The notes: generated by a model from the sequence alone, not told the origin. Shown: positions 9,756 through 19,026, counted from the first letter of the stretch. The stretch: 46,943 nt of DNA from an uncultured bacterium (GCA_903847915.1 CAINEW010000009.1:1-46943), one strand, 5' to 3'. Numbers and translations are program-made.

Positions 9756-10670
9756 ATGTCAAAGAATCTTATTGTCATTCTAGGCCCCACTGCGAGTGGG
9801 AAAAGCGCACTTGCGGTTGCTCTTGCACAACGCGTGAATGGCGAGGTTATTTCTGCCGATTCACGACAGGTCTATAGAGGAATGGACATCGGCTCTGGGA
9901 AGATTACTAAAAGAGAGATGAAGGGCATCCCCCATCACCTCCTTGATGTAAGTTCTCCTAGATATAGATTTACAGTCACACACTATCAAAAACGTGCCCT
10001 TAAAGCGATTAATGATGTTTGGAGGCGAAGCAAGACACCCATTCTCTGCGGTGGCACAGGGCTTTATATTCACGCAGTGACGGATGGTATTATCATTCCT
10101 GAAGTAAAACCGAACTTTACACTTCGCAAGAAATTAGAAAAAATGAGTGTAGAACAATTATTTCAATTATTAAAAAAGAAAGATTCTCGACGGGCGAGTA
10201 TTATTGACCCTCATAATCCCCGACGATTGATAAGAGCACTAGAAATTATAGACACATTAGGAAAAGTGCCACAATTAAAATCAAAACCCTTGGATGCACA
10301 CATATTATTTATCGGTATTAAAAAAGATAAAGAAGAACTTAAAAAACTTATCACTGCTCGTCTCCACACGCGTCTTAAAAAAGGGATGATTCAGGAGGTA
10401 AAAAATCTCCACATAAAAGGTGCTTCATGGAAACGGTTAGAAGATTTTGGATTAGAATATCGTTTTATCGCACAGTTTTTACAAAAGAAAATTACCGAAC
10501 GGGAAATGATTGATTTTATTATTAAAGAGAGTGTGCAGTACGCAAAACGCCAAATGACCTGGTTTTCTTCTCATAATAAGAAAGGAGATAATCAAATTCA
10601 TTGGATAACAAATCAAAAACAAGCTTTTTCACTTATAAATAACTTCCTCACAAAAAATCCAAAATCCTAA
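9756..10670 (+). CDS. miaA: tRNA dimethylallyltransferase
   Basis: GPTASGKSALAVALA P-loop, ISADSRQVYRGMDIGSGK, GGTGLYIHAVTDG, YAKRQMTWF. Confidence 0.96.
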   Translation: MSKNLIVILGPTASGKSALAVALAQRVNGEVISADSRQVYRGMDIGSGKITKREMKGIPHHLLDVSSPRYRFTVTHYQKRALKAINDVWRRSKTPILCGGTGLYIHAVTDGIIIPEVKPNFTLRKKLEKMSVEQLFQLLKKKDSRRASIIDPHNPRRLIRALEIIDTLGKVPQLKSKPLDAHILFIGIKKDKEELKKLITARLHTRLKKGMIQEVKNLHIKGASWKRLEDFGLEYRFIAQFLQKKITEREMIDFIIKESVQYAKRQMTWFSSHNKKGDNQIHWITNQKQAFSLINNFLTKNPKS

Positions 10671-10681
10671 AAATGAATTTA

Positions 10682-10711
10682 TACAATGTCTCACGATCGT
10701 GAAATCTTGTA
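10682..10711. repeat. Copy 2 (imperfect) of 30-bp palindrome
   Basis: tacaatgtctcacgatcgtgaaatcttgta; right half identical to the copy at 34521-34550. Confidence 0.85.
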
Positions 10712-10723
10712 CTTTCGTTATTA

Positions 10724-10758
10724 AAAAATCCCGCTGTAATCACTACAGTGGGATTTTT
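10724..10758. terminator. Bidirectional intrinsic terminator
   Basis: aaaaatcccgctgtaatcactacagtgggattttt. Confidence 0.85.
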
Positions 10759-10762
10759 ATTG

Positions 10763-11059
10763 TTACTGAATTTCATAAATTGTAATACCAGATTCTTCCC
10801 GAATAGGTAAAAGACTTAAACCACTTAATGCAGAAAAGCATTCTAAAAAAAATAATATCTCTTTTTTAGAAGAAAATTCTATTTTATTATCCCTACCAGA
10901 AGCCCATTCGAAATACATTGAAGTGAGTCCTCTTATGGGAGATAGAAGGATTGCTTCCTTGTCGATGTATTGTATAAAAATCTTATCTCCTTTACGAAGA
11001 CTCGTCTGATTATTTTCAAACGATAGCTTCAAATCTATCGTTCTTTCTTGTGATTGCAT
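10763..11059 (-). CDS. Hypothetical protein (98 aa)
   Basis: Intergenic-strand ORF ending at a strong terminator; no recognised family. Confidence 0.6.
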   Translation of the reverse strand: MQSQERTIDLKLSFENNQTSLRKGDKIFIQYIDKEAILLSPIRGLTSMYFEWASGRDNKIEFSSKKEILFFLECFSALSGLSLLPIREESGITIYEIQ

Positions 11060-11120
11060 AACTGTCCATAGATTGTTAATAATACTGAATACTTACTATT
11101 TTAGAATAACATTCTTATTA

Positions 11121-12542
11121 CTAATCTGTCAATAGCTTTTCAAAAAGTGCTCTAAGCACACTAGGATCGGCTTGGCCTTTGGTTTTTGCCATTCCTTGTC
11201 CTACCAAAAACTGCAGGGCGCTTGTTTTACCTTTTTTATAGTCCTCAACTACTTTTGGATGCACTCCAATAATTTCCTCTACAATCAGCTTTAATGTATT
11301 TTCATCGCCAATTACTTGCACACCACTTTGTTCTAAAAGTGTTTCTGGATCTTCGCCCGTATCTGCCATTTGTTTTAATAAATCTTTTGCAAGACGACTC
11401 AATAATTTTCCTTCATCAATAAGTGCCACAAAATGCGCGAAATGTTCTGGAGTGATTTTTGATTCACTTATTGTTATTTTTTTTTCTTTTAATAATCCTA
11501 ATAGATCGTTTAGATAATAATTGATAAGCGTGGAACAGGATGCATTTTCTTTTTTCTCCTGAAATTCTGATACTGCATTTTCAAAATAATCTGCCACTGA
11601 TTTATCTTCTGTAAGGATTTCTGCCTGCGCGGGCGTACATCCGAATTCATTAATAAACCGATGATATTTTGCTTCAGGAAGTTCGGGAAGAAGATTTTTA
11701 ATTTCTTCTCTATTCCATTTCGTGAGATCAAGAGGGGGCAAATCTGGCTCTGGGAAATAGCGGTAATCGTGCGCGGATTCTTTTGAGCGCTGACTTATTG
11801 TTATTTGCTTTTTCTCGTCCCACCCACGCGTTTCTTGCACCACTTTTTCTCCTCGCTCTAATGCCTCTTCTTGGCGCTTTAATTCATAACGAATAGCACC
11901 CTCTACCGCACGGAATGAATTAAGATTTTTTACTTCCACTTTCGTCCCAAATCCTTCGCCTTCTTCTTTGCGCACAGAGATATTTGCTTCCACACGCATT
12001 TGGCCCTGCTCCATATTTGCATCCGATACTCCTAAATAGCGCAATATTCTTTGTAATGCTTTTCCAAACGCGACTGCTTCTTCGGGAGTATGAATGTCTG
12101 GCTCGGTCACAAGCTCCATTAAGGGTACGCCTGCGCGATTATAATCCACTAAACTCATTCCTTCTTTATCGTGCCCTAAGGTCCCCGTATCTTCTTCAAG
12201 ATGTACACGCGTAATACGCACGCCTTTTAACATCCCTCCTTCTACTAATGGCTCTTCGTATTGTGAAATCTGATAGCCCTTCGGCAAGTCGGGATAAAAA
12301 TAACTCTTACGATCAAAATGGGAATGATCGGCTATTTTACTTTCAAGTGCATACCCTACTTTTACGACACTTTTTATTGCCTCCTCGTTCATGGTCGGCA
12401 ACACCCCCGGATGCGCAAGACAAATGGGACATACGTTTGTATTGGGTCGTGTTTCATAAGGGTCGTTCTTACACCCGCAAAACATCTTCGTGTGCGTTTT
12501 GAGTTCCACATGGATTTCTAACCCAATTGTCGGAATATACAT
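11121..12542 (-). CDS. gatB: Aspartyl/glutamyl-tRNA amidotransferase subunit B
   Basis: IGLEIHVELKTHTKMFC, CPICLAHPGVLP, FDRKSYFYPDLPKGYQISQYEEP, YRYFPEPDLPPL. Confidence 0.97.
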   Translation of the reverse strand: MYIPTIGLEIHVELKTHTKMFCGCKNDPYETRPNTNVCPICLAHPGVLPTMNEEAIKSVVKVGYALESKIADHSHFDRKSYFYPDLPKGYQISQYEEPLVEGGMLKGVRITRVHLEEDTGTLGHDKEGMSLVDYNRAGVPLMELVTEPDIHTPEEAVAFGKALQRILRYLGVSDANMEQGQMRVEANISVRKEEGEGFGTKVEVKNLNSFRAVEGAIRYELKRQEEALERGEKVVQETRGWDEKKQITISQRSKESAHDYRYFPEPDLPPLDLTKWNREEIKNLLPELPEAKYHRFINEFGCTPAQAEILTEDKSVADYFENAVSEFQEKKENASCSTLINYYLNDLLGLLKEKKITISESKITPEHFAHFVALIDEGKLLSRLAKDLLKQMADTGEDPETLLEQSGVQVIGDENTLKLIVEEIIGVHPKVVEDYKKGKTSALQFLVGQGMAKTKGQADPSVLRALFEKLLTD

Positions 12543-12583
12543 ATATAAAGAGATGATACCACGAGTTTTCTGAATTGAAAATA

Positions 12584-12611
12584 AAAAATCCCACTCATAG
12601 AGCGGGATTTT
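12584..12611. terminator. Bidirectional intrinsic terminator
   Basis: aaaaatcccactcatagagcgggatttt (G-U tolerant stem with flanking A/T tracts). Confidence 0.75.
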
Positions 12612-12615
12612 ATAC

Positions 12616-13383
12616 TCATCGCCATAACGACATTACTGCCTCTTTTGTGTATTGTAATACCGCTTCGGGAGGCGCATTTCCGTCCACAATCACCACACGT
12701 TCGTTTTTCTCTTTTGCGAGATCAATACAAGAGCAATAGGTGTCTATTGTCCTCTCGATCTTTCCTTTTGTTTCATTCTCATCAAAATGTTTTTTTGATA
12801 TTTTCATGCGATGGATCACGGTTTCCACAGGAACATCTATATAGATCGTCAAATCTGGCACGCAATATTTATCACCAATAATTATTTCTCGCCAGTGATT
12901 GATTGTATGCAACGATATACCTTGCATCATGCCGTACACATTCGTACTCCATTGATAACGGTCTTGAATAGTGCTTATCCCCCATCCCAATCTTTTGAGA
13001 ATAATATGCTCAAGATCCATTCTCCTGTCAGCCATAAAGAGTGTTTGTTTTTCAAGAAAATCAAGTGGTTCTTTTCTTGAAATTTTATTCATGATGAGAT
13101 GGAGCATATCATAAAAGGCATTTGAGGGACCCCAAGAGAAACTTGATTTCCCAAGATCTTCAATCACCTGATTAAGATGAATGTTATCAAGTGAAATGTG
13201 ATCCGTCATAAGACGCACGAGCATACCAAAGACATTGTTACTTGTTGGCTCTTGGTTCAACATCACCGGAATCCCTTCTTTTTTGAGCGCTTCTGTGAGC
13301 CCACCGACTAATGTTGTTTTCCCTGCGTGTGTGACTGACTCCACCACAATAAACGCTGGGTTATGATTTTTTACCGATTTCAT
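12616..13383 (-). CDS. Divergent thymidylate kinase-like P-loop kinase
   Basis: FIVVESVTHAGKTTLVGGLTEAL, QEPTSN, DRYQWST, LTIYIDVPVETVIHRM; start at ATG 13383 with aaaggtg SD, because the longer ORF start overlaps a terminator. Confidence 0.8.
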   Translation of the reverse strand: MKSVKNHNPAFIVVESVTHAGKTTLVGGLTEALKKEGIPVMLNQEPTSNNVFGMLVRLMTDHISLDNIHLNQVIEDLGKSSFSWGPSNAFYDMLHLIMNKISRKEPLDFLEKQTLFMADRRMDLEHIILKRLGWGISTIQDRYQWSTNVYGMMQGISLHTINHWREIIIGDKYCVPDLTIYIDVPVETVIHRMKISKKHFDENETKGKIERTIDTYCSCIDLAKEKNERVVIVDGNAPPEAVLQYTKEAVMSLWR

Positions 13384-13423
13384 ATCAGCACCTTTCTTTG
13401 TTTGTATTAAGATTTTAAAAAAA

Positions 13424-13454
13424 TAACTACTGGAACCAAGTGTGCCAGTAGTTA
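13424..13454 (-). terminator. Strong terminator downstream of rplK
   Basis: Perfect 10-bp stem TAACTACTGG/CCAGTAGTTA followed on the minus strand by a T run. Confidence 0.85.
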
Positions 13455-13475
13455 TTGCAAAAGTCAAAAGGTTTA

Positions 13476-13901
13476 CTAATCGCCTATTTCAATGCCCATG
13501 TTGCGGGCGCTTCCTGCAATAATTTTCATTGCTGATTCAATATTTTCTGTATTCAAATCCACCATCTTTTTTTCAGCAATTTCGCGCAATTGCGCGTTTG
13601 TGATTTTACCCACTTTTTGCGTGTGGGGCGTTGCAGCACCTTTTTCTACGCCTGCATATTTTCTTAATAATGCTGACGCAGGAGAGGTTTTGAGTTTAAA
13701 TTCAAAGGTACGATCTTCAAAAATAGTAATTTCTGCAGGAACAATATCTCCCATCATTGTTTTGGTCGCCTCATTAAATTGCTGACAAAATTGAGCGATA
13801 TTCACCCCATGCTGACCAAGTGCAGGGCCGATCGGTGGTGCGGGATTTGCCTTACCTGCTTCAATTTGGAGCTTTAATACTGTCTTAATTGGTTTTGCCA
13901 T
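13476..13901 (-). CDS. rplK: 50S ribosomal protein L11
   Basis: [34 protein letters not shown]. Confidence 0.98.
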   Translation of the reverse strand: MAKPIKTVLKLQIEAGKANPAPPIGPALGQHGVNIAQFCQQFNEATKTMMGDIVPAEITIFEDRTFEFKLKTSPASALLRKYAGVEKGAATPHTQKVGKITNAQLREIAEKKMVDLNTENIESAMKIIAGSARNMGIEIGD

Positions 13902-13928
13902 AATGGTTTATAGTCCTTTATTTTTACC

Positions 13929-14489
13929 TTAAATCTTCTGAACTTGCAAGGAATCGAGCTCTACCAACGTTTCGCGTCCGAAAATAGGCACTGACACTTT
14001 GATTTTTCCGTGCTCGTTGTCCACTTCTGATACCTTTCCCTCTTGTTCCTTGAATGGTCCATCACTAATCTTAACTATGTCATTCACTTTGAAATCTACA
14101 TTAAATTTAATATCTTTTTCTCCCATACGAATCATCAGCTCATCAATTTCCTGTTTGGAGAGAGGGGTTGGCGTTGCACTGTTTGCACCCACAAATCCTG
14201 TGACACGCGGCGTATTACGCACCACAGACCATGAATCGTGATCCATAATCATATCCACCAATACATAACCGGGATAAATTTTTTCTTCTATGGTATAGCG
14301 CTTTCCGTTTTTTACTTTAATTTTTATTTCTTTCGGCACAATCACATTGAAAATTTTATCCGCCATAAAGAGCGATTCAATGCGTTGCTTCAAATAACGA
14401 GTGACGGCCTCTTCATAGCCCGAATAGGTGTGCACCGCATACCATTTACGATCACCTTGTGTTTCTTGTGTTGCGCGTTGTTCGTTCAT
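13929..14489 (-). CDS. nusG: Transcription termination/antitermination protein NusG
   Basis: KWYAVHTYSGYE, YPGYVLVDMIMD, VRNTPRVTGFVG, KOW segment VKISDGPFKEQEGKV. Confidence 0.97.
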   Translation of the reverse strand: MNEQRATQETQGDRKWYAVHTYSGYEEAVTRYLKQRIESLFMADKIFNVIVPKEIKIKVKNGKRYTIEEKIYPGYVLVDMIMDHDSWSVVRNTPRVTGFVGANSATPTPLSKQEIDELMIRMGEKDIKFNVDFKVNDIVKISDGPFKEQEGKVSEVDNEHGKIKVSVPIFGRETLVELDSLQVQKI

Positions 14490-14495
14490 AATGAT

Positions 14496-14684
14496 TTAGC
14501 GAGCAATAATAGTTTCAATGATTTTAAGAAAGAGAAAATCGAGTGCACCCAAAAATACCGCAAATCCTAATGAGATTCCGACAACAAACAATGTATATCG
14601 TGTTGCCTCTTCACGCGTGAGCCAATTTACTTTCCTTAACTCATCACGAGATTCTTCTAAGAACGTTTTGATTGATGTCGCCAT
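14496..14684 (-). CDS. secE: Preprotein translocase subunit SecE
   Basis: FLEESRDELRKVNWLTREEATRYT plus one TM; position upstream of nusG. Confidence 0.92.
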   Translation of the reverse strand: MATSIKTFLEESRDELRKVNWLTREEATRYTLFVVGISLGFAVFLGALDFLFLKIIETIIAR

Positions 14685-14731
14685 AACGAATAGAGCTTAT
14701 TGTATCAAATGCGTATGGTTTTGTCTAGTTT

Positions 14732-16663
14732 TTATATATCTAAGTTTTTCACTGCGGTTGCGTGTGCCTGAATAAAATTTTTACGCGGCTCTACCACTTC
14801 ACCCATTAATACGTCAAACATATGATCCGCCGCGACGGCATCGTCTACCATTACCTGTTTTAATACACGCTTTTCAGGATGTAATGTGGTCTCCCATAAT
14901 TGCTCTGGATTCATTTCTCCTAAACCCTTATAGCGCTGAATGCCTGCCCCAGCACCCATTGCGCGCACAAATGTATCTCTCTGCTCCTCTGTGTAAGCAT
15001 ATTCTATTTCTTTCCCACGTTTAATTTGATAAAGAGGAGGTTGAGCAATATAAAGAAATCCTCCATCTATAATTTGAGGGAAATAGCGATAAAAAAGCGT
15101 CAAAAGAAGCGTACGGATGTGTGCACCATCAACATCCGCATCGGTCATTAAAATAATTTTATGATAACGCAACTTCGTAATATCAAATTGCTCTGAAATC
15201 GCCGTACCAAGCGCAATCACAAGCGAGCGAATTTCTTTATTAAGTAACATTTTATCAATACGCGCTTTTTCTACATTTAAAATTTTTCCTTTGAGTGGTA
15301 GGACTGCTTGCGTGCGTCTATCGCGTCCTTGTTTACACGAACCTCCTGCAGAATCACCCTCAACGATAAACATTTCTGATTCTTCTGCTTTTCGTGAACT
15401 ACAGTCAGCTAGCTTCCCTGGCAACGTTAATCCTTCTAAGGCTCCTTTACGGAGTACGGTGTCCTTTGCTGCCTTTGCTGCTTTACGTGCTTTCGCTGCA
15501 AGCACGTTTTTTTCTGCTACTTTGCGTGCATCAGCAGGATATTGTTCAAGATAATCTTTTAATCCTTCTGCGACGACTGCCTCTACTGCCGTGCGCGCTT
15601 CTGGATTTCCTAAACGCGCTTTTGTTTGACCCTCAAATTGCGGTTCACGAATACGCACAGAAAGCGCTGCCACCAATCCTTCGCGTACGTCATCACCGGT
15701 TAAATTTTCATCTGATTCTTTAATATATCCCTCTTTGCGCGCAAAATCATTCATCGTGCGCGTGAGTGCTGCACGAAATCCAGTAAGGTGCATTCCTCCA
15801 TCTGGCGTATAAATATTGTTTGCAAAACTCAATTCTTTATTTTCGATGTCGTCTACGTACACAAACGTCGCTTCCACATCCAACCCTTCATATTCGCGAT
15901 GCACCACAAACGGGTGATCGTGAAGTGGTTTTGCACCCCCGATAATATAGTGAATAAATGATTGGAGACCTCCTTCAAAATAAAATCCGTAAAAGAATGG
16001 TTGATCGCCACGTTCGTCTTTCACTTCCATACGCACCCCTGGTGTGAGATAAGCCTGCTGGCGAAGATGATCAAGAATTTTTTTCTCGTCAAATTCTATT
16101 TTTGCAAAAATTTCTGGATCTGGATGAAAAGTAATTTTTGTTCCCGTGTAATCAGATTTTCCTATCTTCTTTACATTATATTGTGGCACGCCACGTTTAT
16201 ATTCTTGCATATATATTCCTCCATCTTTATTTACCTCTGCTTTCATATTTGTGGAAAGTGCATTGACTACCGAGACGCCCACGCCGTGTAATCCGCCGGA
16301 TACTTTATAGGACTCTCCTCCAAATTTTCCTCCCGCGTGCAAGGTGCAGAGTGCGGTTTCTAATGCCGATTTTTTTGTTTTCGGATGAATATCCACCGGA
16401 ATGCCGCGTCCGTCGTCGGTCACTGACACTCCGCCATTTTTTAATAATTCTACAGTGATATTTTTTGCATGACCCGCCATCGCCTCGTCAATGGAGTTGT
16501 CTACAATTTCCCAAATAAGATGATGTAAGCCATCTACGCCCGTGGAACCGATATACATACCTGGACGTTTACGTACTGGCTCAAGCCCTTCAAGTACATA
16601 GATATCTTTTGCGGAATATGAGCTTTCTTTTTTTATTGTTTTTTCTTCTTTTTTATCTGCCAT
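14732..16663 (-). CDS. gyrB: DNA gyrase subunit B (type IIA topoisomerase ATPase subunit)
   Basis: VRKRPGMYIGSTGVDGLHHLIWEIVDNSIDEAMAGH, EGDSAGGSCKQGRDRRTQAVLPLKGKILNVEKA, DADVDGAHIRTLLLT, QRYKGLGEMNPEQLWETT. Confidence 0.95.
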   Translation of the reverse strand: MADKKEEKTIKKESSYSAKDIYVLEGLEPVRKRPGMYIGSTGVDGLHHLIWEIVDNSIDEAMAGHAKNITVELLKNGGVSVTDDGRGIPVDIHPKTKKSALETALCTLHAGGKFGGESYKVSGGLHGVGVSVVNALSTNMKAEVNKDGGIYMQEYKRGVPQYNVKKIGKSDYTGTKITFHPDPEIFAKIEFDEKKILDHLRQQAYLTPGVRMEVKDERGDQPFFYGFYFEGGLQSFIHYIIGGAKPLHDHPFVVHREYEGLDVEATFVYVDDIENKELSFANNIYTPDGGMHLTGFRAALTRTMNDFARKEGYIKESDENLTGDDVREGLVAALSVRIREPQFEGQTKARLGNPEARTAVEAVVAEGLKDYLEQYPADARKVAEKNVLAAKARKAAKAAKDTVLRKGALEGLTLPGKLADCSSRKAEESEMFIVEGDSAGGSCKQGRDRRTQAVLPLKGKILNVEKARIDKMLLNKEIRSLVIALGTAISEQFDITKLRYHKIILMTDADVDGAHIRTLLLTLFYRYFPQIIDGGFLYIAQPPLYQIKRGKEIEYAYTEEQRDTFVRAMGAGAGIQRYKGLGEMNPEQLWETTLHPEKRVLKQVMVDDAVAADHMFDVLMGEVVEPRKNFIQAHATAVKNLDI

Positions 16664-16764
16664 AGTGTTTTTTCACTGCCCTATCATTCCTGATAGGGTT
16701 TCTCTCCTTTTTCCTTCCTTTAATTGTATCAGAATGGCACCCAAAAAACAACTAAAACAGGGTT

Positions 16765-17427
16765 TTATCGAGCTGATTTCTTGTCTCTTTTTATGAGTTT
16801 TTTGACCAAAATTGCCCCTATAATGAATATTATAAGCCCCCCTATGCTCCACGCCATATAATCTCCTAATTGTGCAAACGCCTCCGCATACGCGTTATAG
16901 GCCTCCCCTGCCCACCACCCGAGGATACTCATACAAAACGCCCGAACCATATTTCCTAAAAACGCCGAAATAAGAAATGCCCTTTTAGGGAAACGGATAA
17001 TACCTGCGACAAGCGAAATGAGTACGCTTGGGACAATTGGAAATGCACGTAAAAGAAATAAGAGATACCCTCCCTTATTATGAGACACCATTCGTGCTTC
17101 TTCTTTTTCTACGCGCTCCCATGAAATCCCAAACCATTTCCCAAATCGCAGAATCATTGTTTTTCCTCCCAAGTAGGCAATCGCGTACATGCACAACGCC
17201 CCAAGCGTGAGCCCTACTGTTGCCGGGAGTGTGACGCGCACAATCGCATCGGGGAGAATTTGCATAAGTGAATGTCCAGAAGGAAGTAAAAAAAATCCTG
17301 CGGCGAGAAGCACGAGTGAGGAGGGAATCGGCGCGATTATTTCTTCAATAAACGAACATAAAAAAACGGCGTAGATCCCATACTGCGCGATAACCATTCC
17401 GATGAGTGAGGAGAAATCAAATCCCAT
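16765..17427 (-). CDS. DedA family membrane protein
   Basis: EEIIAPIPSSLVLLAAGF, RAFPIVPSVLISLVAGIIRFPKRAFLISAFLGN; multiple TMs. Confidence 0.85.
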   Translation of the reverse strand: MGFDFSSLIGMVIAQYGIYAVFLCSFIEEIIAPIPSSLVLLAAGFFLLPSGHSLMQILPDAIVRVTLPATVGLTLGALCMYAIAYLGGKTMILRFGKWFGISWERVEKEEARMVSHNKGGYLLFLLRAFPIVPSVLISLVAGIIRFPKRAFLISAFLGNMVRAFCMSILGWWAGEAYNAYAEAFAQLGDYMAWSIGGLIIFIIGAILVKKLIKRDKKSAR

Positions 17428-17510
17428 ATGTTCCAGTATACTCTCGGCTTCTTGCTCTGCAACAATCGTCTTGTTATTTTTTCTGTTTCTGTTTTCTCTA
17501 AAAATCCGCT

Positions 17511-18719
17511 ATGATGAATACTCCCATGAAGACACTTTTGAAACAGCATTTTGGTTTTGAACAGTTTTTACCCCTCCAAGAGGAAATTATTCGCGATGTG
17601 ATTGCAGGTAAAGATGTCCTCGCTCTTCTTCCGACTGGTGCGGGCAAGTCATTATGTTTTCAACTTCCTGCGTTGCATTTTCCTGGGCTTACGTTAGTCG
17701 TTTCTCCCCTTATTGCCCTTATGAAAGATCAGGTGAACGCGCTCAAGGAAAAAGGCATTCCTGCAGCATATCTTAATAGCTCTCTTTCGGCACGCCAAGA
17801 TGCCGACATTCGCGATGATGTGGCACAGGGGGTGATCAAATTGCTTTATGTGGCGCCGGAGCGATTAATGAAAGATCACTTTTTAGATTTTATTAAAACG
17901 ATTCCCATTTCGCTTATTGCGGTGGATGAAGCGCACTGTATTTCCGAATGGGGACATGATTTTCGCCCCGACTATCGTTCGCTCGGCTATATTCGCGAAG
18001 TGTTTCCTGATGTGCCGATGATTGCGCTTACCGCAACCGCCACAGAGAAAGTGCGTAAAGATATTATTCGCCAGTTGGCATTAAAAGACGGGTATGCGAT
18101 GCATCAAGGAAGTTTCAACCGTCCGAATTTATATTATTTTATTTATCCAAAAAAAGGCGCGTATCATCATATCATCACTTACATTCAAACCCTGCCGAGC
18201 GCTTCGGGTATTATTTATTGCCACAGCAGAAAATCCACGGAGCTCATGACAGAATATTTAAATGAAAATGGTGTCCCCGCGCTTTCGTATCACGCAGGAC
18301 TTCCTCAAAAAGTGCGCACAGAAAATCAGGAACGATTTCAAAAAGGCGAAGTGCAAGTGATTGTGGCGACGATTGCGTTCGGGATGGGCATTGATAAGTC
18401 GGACGTGCGATTTGTGATTCACTATGATTTACCGAAAAATTTAGAAGGATACTATCAAGAAACAGGGCGTGCGGGGAGAGACGGCAAACACGCGGACTGT
18501 ATTCTCTTTTTCAGCGAAGGCGATCGCATCAAACACGAATTTTTTATTAACCAAATGGAAAGTGAGGTGCGCGCCCAAGCGCTCCGTGCCCATTTAGACA
18601 CTCTTGTCACGTTCTGCACTGCCCGCCATTGCCGTCGCGCGATGCTTTTGCGCTACTTCGGCGAAACCTATCCCTATTCTTCTTGTGGAAGTTGTGATGT
18701 CTGTATCGCTAAGTTTTAA
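17511..18719 (+). CDS. recQ: ATP-dependent DNA helicase, RecQ family (short)
   Basis: LLPTGAGKSLCFQLPA, VDEAHCISEWGHDFRPDY, GIIYCHSRKSTE, QETGRAGRDG, Cys cluster ending CGSCDVC; stops after the Zn-binding subdomain. Start may be ATG 17514 or 17526. Confidence 0.93.
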   Translation: MMNTPMKTLLKQHFGFEQFLPLQEEIIRDVIAGKDVLALLPTGAGKSLCFQLPALHFPGLTLVVSPLIALMKDQVNALKEKGIPAAYLNSSLSARQDADIRDDVAQGVIKLLYVAPERLMKDHFLDFIKTIPISLIAVDEAHCISEWGHDFRPDYRSLGYIREVFPDVPMIALTATATEKVRKDIIRQLALKDGYAMHQGSFNRPNLYYFIYPKKGAYHHIITYIQTLPSASGIIYCHSRKSTELMTEYLNENGVPALSYHAGLPQKVRTENQERFQKGEVQVIVATIAFGMGIDKSDVRFVIHYDLPKNLEGYYQETGRAGRDGKHADCILFFSEGDRIKHEFFINQMESEVRAQALRAHLDTLVTFCTARHCRRAMLLRYFGETYPYSSCGSCDVCIAKF

Positions 18720-18759
18720 TTAATTTTTTAGATTTCTTTTATATTCAATCCCCCTTGTG

Positions 18760-18776
18760 TGTAGCTCCAAGGGGAA
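18760..18776 (-). repeat. 17-bp direct repeat of the tRNA-Glu 3' end (partial tRNA copy)
   Basis: tgtagctccaaggggaa, identical to 18954-18970. Confidence 0.85.
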
Positions 18777-18955
18777 GTTCACTACTCGCTCGCATACGCT
18801 GACTGCGTTTTGAAACCCATCGGTTTCAATGCCCGCCCGAACGTACCCCGCCAGAATGATTTGTCGGGCTGGCGTTCGGTGCGGGCAGGCTTCCGCTACG
18901 GGGAAACCTAACTTTCCCCGACCCTCTTCCTCGGTTCAATTCCCCTTTCCGCTTG

Positions 18956-19026
18956 TAGCTCCAAGGGGAATTGAACCCCTGTTACTGCCGTGAGAGGGCA
19001 ATGTCCTACCACTAGACGATGGAGCC
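18956..19026 (-). tRNA. tRNA-Glu (anticodon CTC)
   Basis: Minus strand GGCTCCATCGTCTAGTGGTAGGACATTGCCCTCTCACGGCAGTAACAGGGGTTCAATTCCCCTTGGAGCTA folds as cloverleaf; CTC in 7-nt loop CTCTCAC; no encoded CCA. Confidence 0.93.

Noticed and set aside
13384-13467. Long start of the thymidylate-kinase-like ORF
   Set aside because: It would translate through the rplK terminator; ATG 13383 has an SD.
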